From positions 1 through 27,098 of the forward strand of contig DATEDN010000015.1 of NCBI GenBank assembly GCA_035281645.1: a stretch of DNA of 27,098 nt, written 5' to 3'. A program made the translations under genes and the position numbers. Each line of letters starts with the position of its first letter. Position 1 is the first letter of the stretch. This DNA is from JACCTH01 sp035281645 (lineage in GTDB: Bacteria; Actinomycetota; Acidimicrobiia; Spongiisociales; ZC4RG35). Positions 23,285-27,098 of this stretch are shown here, one piece after another. The notes below the pieces were generated by a model, which made no database searches, was not told where the DNA came from, and was given only the letters and a program-made list of their open reading frames with translations.

Positions 23285-23326
23285 GACATCCCAGGATACG
23301 TCTACCCGGAAGTCCGGGACCCGAGC

Positions 23327-24085
23327 TCAAGCCATGCCCGCCACGGACAGCGGCCAGCCGGTCAGTTGCCGACCGACCGACTCGACATGGGCCGGATCCT
23401 TGGAGGCGACGAACCGCACAACTCCGGTCCCACGTCGTCGGGCCGTTCGCGCAATCTGGCGGGCGACGGCCGGTGCCGGATCGACGATGACAGTCTGGGC
23501 ACCCGCCCGCTTTGCAATGAGCGACGCCAGAAACGGATAGTGGGTGCATCCGAGAACCAGCGTGTCAACTCCGTGTTCCAGGACCGGATCGAGATGGCGG
23601 CCAACGGCTCGCTCGGCCTTCGGACCATCGATCGTCCCCGACTCCACCAGGTCCGACCAGCCTGGGCAGGCTCGAGTGACGATCTCGACATCCTCGGCGA
23701 ACCGTCCCACAACGGAGGCGAAGAGCTCACCCTGAAAGGTGGCGTCAGTTGCAAGTACGCCGATGACACCACTTCGGGTCAAACTCCGGGCCGGTTTGAC
23801 CGCCGGTTCCATGCCAACGAAGTGCACCGAGGGATGGGCGCGACGGAGGTCGTGGAGGGCCGCCGCCGACGCGGTGTTGCAAGCGAGGGTGATGACAGTG
23901 GCGCCTTCGGCTAGCAAGTAACCGACATTGCGATGAGTGATCTCGGCTACCTGAGCCAATGAACGCTCCCCGTAAGGCGCGTGGGAGCTGTCGGCCAAGT
24001 AGAGAACATCGAGGTCGGGGCGCAGACGTCGCAACGCCAGCAGTACCGACAATCCCCCCACTCCGGAATCGAGCATTCCGATCAA
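23327..24085 (-). CDS. murI: Glutamate racemase
   Basis: A 252-aa protein starting at TTG 24085 (MIGMLDSGVGGLSV); ATG 24076 is an alternative that would cut into the IGxxDSG block. D6/S7 and the two catalytic cysteines C69 (TLACNTAS) and C180 (LGCTHYPFL) are present. PYGERS is also typical. It makes D-glutamate for peptidoglycan in the cytoplasm. It is divergent from the SDR gene with 48 bp between starts, and is the first gene of a murI/MerR-like/menF unit with a 42-bp gap before the next gene. Confidence 0.95.
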   Translation of the reverse strand: MIGMLDSGVGGLSVLLALRRLRPDLDVLYLADSSHAPYGERSLAQVAEITHRNVGYLLAEGATVITLACNTASAAALHDLRRAHPSVHFVGMEPAVKPARSLTRSGVIGVLATDATFQGELFASVVGRFAEDVEIVTRACPGWSDLVESGTIDGPKAERAVGRHLDPVLEHGVDTLVLGCTHYPFLASLIAKRAGAQTVIVDPAPAVARQIARTARRRGTGVVRFVASKDPAHVESVGRQLTGWPLSVAGMA

Positions 24086-24133
24086 TAGCCGGGAGTATCG
24101 TCGCTCTCCCAGTCGACAAGGAGTCTCTCCCGC

Positions 24134-24895
24134 ATGGATCTCAACGGCATCTCGGCGATTGTCACCGGGGGTGCTTCCGGGCTAGGCGCAGCCACCGCCC
24201 GCAAGCTGGCCGAAGGTGGAGCGGTGGTGATAATTGCCGATTTGCAGGACGACAAGGGCAACGACCTCGCTACACAGATCAAGGGCAGCTTTGTCCACAC
24301 CGACGTCACCAACGACGAGACCGTGCAGGAGGCTGTTGATGTGGCCATGGCTGCGGCGCCTCTTCGGGCCGTGGTCAACTGTGCCGGTATCGGTCCGCCG
24401 GCTCGGACCCTCAACCGGGATGGATCGCCGCATGCGATCGACCACTTCCGGACGGTCATAGAGATCAATCTCATTGGCACTTTCAACACAATCCGCTTGG
24501 CTGCCGCCGCGATGGCCACTACCGAACCTCTCGACGACGGCCTGCGGGGTGCAATCGTCAACACTGCCTCGGTGGCGGCGTACGACGGCCAGATCGGTCA
24601 GGCCGCCTATTCCGCCTCGAAGGGGGGCATTGTCGGCATGACTCTTCCGATCGCCCGCGATCTCTCATCGGTCGGAATCAGAGTCAACACCATTGCACCC
24701 GGGATCATCGACACGCCGTTGCTGGCAGGCCTCCCGGAACCAGCCCGCGTATCGCTTGGCGAACAGGTGTTGTTTCCCAAGCGACTAGGTCAACCTGAGG
24801 AATACGCCGAGTTGGCCCTGATGCTCCTTACCCACGATTACATGAACGCCGAGACGATTCGGATGGACGGCGGCATCCGCATGGCTCCCCGCTAG
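24134..24895 (+). CDS. SDR-family dehydrogenase, type II 3-hydroxyacyl-CoA dehydrogenase-like
   Basis: A 253-aa short-chain dehydrogenase with AAGGAG ten nt before its ATG. TGGASGLGAATA binds the cofactor, and the acidic D in IIADLQDDKG favours NAD(H). NCAGIG, the Ser (NTASVAAYDG), and the YSASKGG catalytic Tyr/Lys follow, then PGIIDTPLLAGLPEP. The LQDD, TLNRDG and GQIGQAAYSASKGG pattern matches 3-hydroxyacyl-CoA / 17-beta-HSD10-like enzymes that oxidise 3-hydroxyacyl-CoA in fatty-acid or branched-chain breakdown. Substrate is inferred. The gene is free-standing and converges on sufE with a 1-nt gap. Confidence 0.88.
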   Translation: MDLNGISAIVTGGASGLGAATARKLAEGGAVVIIADLQDDKGNDLATQIKGSFVHTDVTNDETVQEAVDVAMAAAPLRAVVNCAGIGPPARTLNRDGSPHAIDHFRTVIEINLIGTFNTIRLAAAAMATTEPLDDGLRGAIVNTASVAAYDGQIGQAAYSASKGGIVGMTLPIARDLSSVGIRVNTIAPGIIDTPLLAGLPEPARVSLGEQVLFPKRLGQPEEYAELALMLLTHDYMNAETIRMDGGIRMAPR

Positions 24896-24896
24896 G

Positions 24897-25325
24897 TCAG
24901 GCCGCCTTCAGCGCTCCCACCTGGCGCTTGAGGTGAGCGAGGATCGCTCCCATCCCTCGCAGGCGTTGGGGCGTGATCACTTCCTCGAGCCCCATCCCTA
25001 AATAGAAGTCGCCGTCGACCCCCAAGATCGCCTCGGGAGTTTCACCGTCGAGACCGGCTGCCAGGATCCCGGCATAGCCTCGAACCGTCGGTGACTCCGG
25101 AGGGGCATCGAAAAAGAGCTGAACCTTTCCGTCCTCGAGACGGGTGGCGAGAAAGAAAGGCGTCTGACATTCGTGCACTTGCTCCATGAGGTCGCGGTCG
25201 GAAGCGATGTCGGGGGGGAGCTCGGGAAGGCGGTTGGCGTAGTCGAGCAGGGCTTCGAGTCGAAATTGCCGGGGCGATGCCGCAAACACGTCAACGATCT
25301 GGCGCAGTCGATCAGGTAGCGGCAC
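24897..25325 (-). CDS. sufE: SufE-family sulfur acceptor protein
   Basis: A 142-aa protein with GTG start and no good ribosome site. LPELPPDIASDRDLMEQVHECQTPFFLA carries the sulfur-accepting C53, and RGYAGILAAGLDG and LGMGLEEVITPQRLRGMGAIL are typical of SufE. It takes persulfide sulfur from a cysteine desulfurase (SufS) and passes it to the scaffold for iron-sulfur clusters. No other suf genes are nearby. The divergent rhodanese gene, 82 bp away, also handles persulfide sulfur, so the pair may share control. Confidence 0.92.
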   Translation of the reverse strand: MPLPDRLRQIVDVFAASPRQFRLEALLDYANRLPELPPDIASDRDLMEQVHECQTPFFLATRLEDGKVQLFFDAPPESPTVRGYAGILAAGLDGETPEAILGVDGDFYLGMGLEEVITPQRLRGMGAILAHLKRQVGALKAA

Positions 25326-25407
25326 TGCAGGAAGTTTAGAAACCGACCTGAGTTGATTTGCACTACGGTGATAGTGTTAAACCAACCCCGTATCGAGGAG
25401 TCGGAAA

Positions 25408-26286
25408 ATGCCGGTTGCGGCCGATCCTGCCGCCAAGTTTCAGTCTTATGCGCACCCGGAGCGGATAGTTTCGACCGAGTGGGTGGCGGAACATCTCGAA
25501 GATCCCAACGTGGTCGTGGTCGAGTCGGACGAGGATGTCTTGCTCTATCACACCGGTCACATTCCGGGGGCGATAAAGATCGATTGGGTCGCCGACCTGA
25601 ACGATCCTCTGGTGCGCGACTATCTCGACGAGGAACATTTCGCTGCTCTGATGTCGAAGCACGGCATCTCCCCTGACACCACCGTGGTCTTTTACGGCGA
25701 CAACTTCAACTGGTGGGCGGCTTACGCCCTCTGGGTCTTCGAACTCTTCGGCCACGCCGATACCAGGCTTCTAGATGGCGGAAGGGCGAAGTGGATTGAG
25801 GAAGGTCGACCTGTCACCACCGACGAGCCCAGCCGGACCCCGACCTCTTATCCGGTTCCGAGGCGCAACGACCGTCGGATCCGGGCGTTCCTGGCGGACG
25901 TCCTTCCCCATTCGAAAGAAGGAAAGCCGCTGATCGATGTTCGCTCGCCTGAGGAATTCCGGGGCGAACGCCTGCACATGCCGGATTATCCGAACGAGGG
26001 TGCTTTGCGCGGGGGACACGTCCCCGGGGCCCGGAACGTTCCCTGGAAGAAGGCCGCCAACGACGACGCCACATTTAAGACGTTCGAGGACCTTCAAAAG
26101 CTATATGTCGATGAGGTCGGGCTCGATCGACACGACGATGTCATCGCCTATTGCCGGATCGGGGAGCGGTCCTCGCACACCTGGTTTGTTCTCACCCAAC
26201 TCTTGGGCTTCGACACGGTCCGCAACTACGACGGTTCTTGGACCGAATACGGAAACGCGGTCCGAGTCCCGATCGAGCGTCCCTAA
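25408..26286 (+). CDS. Thiosulfate/3-mercaptopyruvate sulfurtransferase, two rhodanese domains
   Basis: A 292-aa protein; GAGGAG (about 25395-25400) lies before the ATG. The N-terminal rhodanese domain (about 20-135: HIPGAIKIDWVADLN, FYGDNFNWWAAYALW, LLDGGRAKW) lacks the catalytic Cys. The C-terminal domain (about 170-285: LIDVRSPEEF, GHVPGARNVPW) carries active C249 in YCRIGERSSHTW. CRIGERS is the active loop usual in actinobacterial CysA/SseA-type thiosulfate sulfurtransferases. It moves sulfane sulfur from thiosulfate to cyanide or thiols. It is divergent from sufE. Confidence 0.93.
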   Translation: MPVAADPAAKFQSYAHPERIVSTEWVAEHLEDPNVVVVESDEDVLLYHTGHIPGAIKIDWVADLNDPLVRDYLDEEHFAALMSKHGISPDTTVVFYGDNFNWWAAYALWVFELFGHADTRLLDGGRAKWIEEGRPVTTDEPSRTPTSYPVPRRNDRRIRAFLADVLPHSKEGKPLIDVRSPEEFRGERLHMPDYPNEGALRGGHVPGARNVPWKKAANDDATFKTFEDLQKLYVDEVGLDRHDDVIAYCRIGERSSHTWFVLTQLLGFDTVRNYDGSWTEYGNAVRVPIERP

Positions 26287-27098
26287 GTCCTAGAAACAAC
26301 CGGCGGAGGATCTGGACCCCCGGCCGTCTCAGCCTTCTCCGATGTACGGGGGATTGGGGATCGATCTCCATCCCCATCCCGTGGATGGCGACATGGTGGT
26401 GATACCAACAAAGGGTGATCAGGTTGTCGGGGTGATGACCCCCACCCCGGGAGCGAGGATGGATGTGGTGGATCTGTAAGCGGTAGCGGCTCCGACAGCC
26501 AGCGATCGCACACATCCCCATGTCCCTCGCCATCACCAGGGCCCGGAGGGCGGGAGGGACCGCCTCCCCCAGATCGGAGTAGTAAAGGCAGTTGAGCTCG
26601 GAGGAGATCACCCGCACCTTCCCCCCACAGAGGATCTCGGACAAGAAAGTCAGGTCCGAGCTTGGGTCCCGAGGCGAGGGTGACTCCCACCTCACCCTCG
26701 GTCTCGGTGGCCAGGAGGGCATCGATGAAGACCTCGGCCACGGTCACCGCCCGTCCTTCCCCTCCCTCCTCTCCGGTGCCGGTGATCGAGTCGAGACAGA
26801 TCGAGGCCAGGGCATCGATCCTTCTCTGACCCGAGGTCTGGTCCTCCAAGATCGGGAGCTCGGTCTCTCGCTTGTGCAAGGCGTTGGCGATGATCTCCCC
26901 GTCGGGGCCCACCGCCAGCCCCCAGATCTTGTGGGCCGATTGGTCGAAGGAGGCCTGGATCACCAGATAGCGGTCCGAGTACTGGGTGCGGGAGTCCTCA
27001 CCGGAGACCCTTCTCCTTTTCTCCAGCATCCCATGGAGCTTTCCCAGCGAGTAGTCAGGGGAGAGGGAGAGGCACTCGGCTGGAGAGAGCCCGGTCTG
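26283..27098 (-). pseudogene. DUF222/HNH endonuclease family gene, C-terminal part, frameshifted
   Basis: The reading frame enters from the right edge and continues as DUF222-type sequence (LSPDYSLGKLHG, SDRYLVIQASFDQSAHKIWG, GRAVTVAEVFIDALLA, VTLASGPKLGPDFL). Near 26641-26655 it must shift by one base to continue as SEILCGGKVRVISSELN and the HNH domain (about 26385-26525): CAIAGC, IHHIHPRSRGGGHHPDNLITLC, YHHHVAIHG. A second shift near 26300-26330 would give the usual RRP-GGPDPPP tail and stop at 26283; without it the frame runs to 26192, antisense to the rhodanese end. Removing one T in the run TTTCTTG restores the first junction. These genes are multicopy in Actinobacteria; their role is not established, and mobility is only suggested. 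It may be a true pseudogene or carry assembly errors. Confidence 0.75.

Noticed and set aside
1..27098. tRNA, rRNA, CRISPR, insertion sequence or prophage
   Set aside because: No cloverleaf-like or rRNA segment, spaced direct repeats, transposase or phage genes were recognised by reading; short tRNAs could still be missed without a scan.

Overview
The window is GC-rich (clearly above 60% by eye), gene-dense bacterial chromosome. The best guess is an actinobacterium, possibly an uncultured Acidimicrobiia-like lineage. The reasons are a DUF222-type HNH endonuclease, a MaoC hydratase resembling mycobacterial Rv0130, many GTG/TTG starts, a small lysine/alanine-rich histone-H1-like protein, and the style of the menaquinone genes. 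This placement is an inference, because no rRNA or other phylogenetic marker is present.

Layout. (1) 1-2933, minus strand: one long open frame running off the left edge. It encodes a winged-helix-like N-terminus, a helical-repeat (TPR-like) region, one membrane span and a PQQ-type beta-propeller. (2) 3041-9030, plus strand: four tightly coupled genes, a HerA/FtsK-type ATPase, Mre11/SbcD, Rad50/SbcC and a NurA-type nuclease. This is the complete archaeal-style DNA end-resection set as a single operon in what looks like a bacterium, and it is the most notable system here. A MaoC-like hydratase follows at 9040. (3) gpsA (minus) and ychF (plus) are divergent across 16 bp. (4) 11585-12016 is a non-coding stretch holding a strong terminator with a C6 loop, other hairpins, a DnaA-box-like 9-mer and a glycine riboswitch that leads into gcvP (12017-14845). 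A proline/lysine-rich disordered protein follows and ends at a bidirectional terminator facing the histone-like gene. (5) 16633-18791: a GT78 mannosylglycerate synthase gene (minus) lies back to back with a GDP-mannose pyrophosphorylase gene (manC, plus), which makes a compact compatible-solute module.

(6) 18809-24085 is a menaquinone region. A cytochrome c lipoprotein gene, menC and menD read right with ATGA/GTGA overlaps; murI, a MerR-like regulator gene and menF read left and meet menD tail to tail with a 15-bp overlap. menA, menB and menE are not in the window. (7) 24134-26286: an SDR dehydrogenase gene, sufE (minus) and a two-domain rhodanese gene (plus). (8) The right edge holds the C-terminal part of a DUF222/HNH endonuclease gene on the minus strand whose reading frame is broken, most simply by two compensating frameshifts.

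No tRNA, rRNA, CRISPR array or insertion sequence was recognised.
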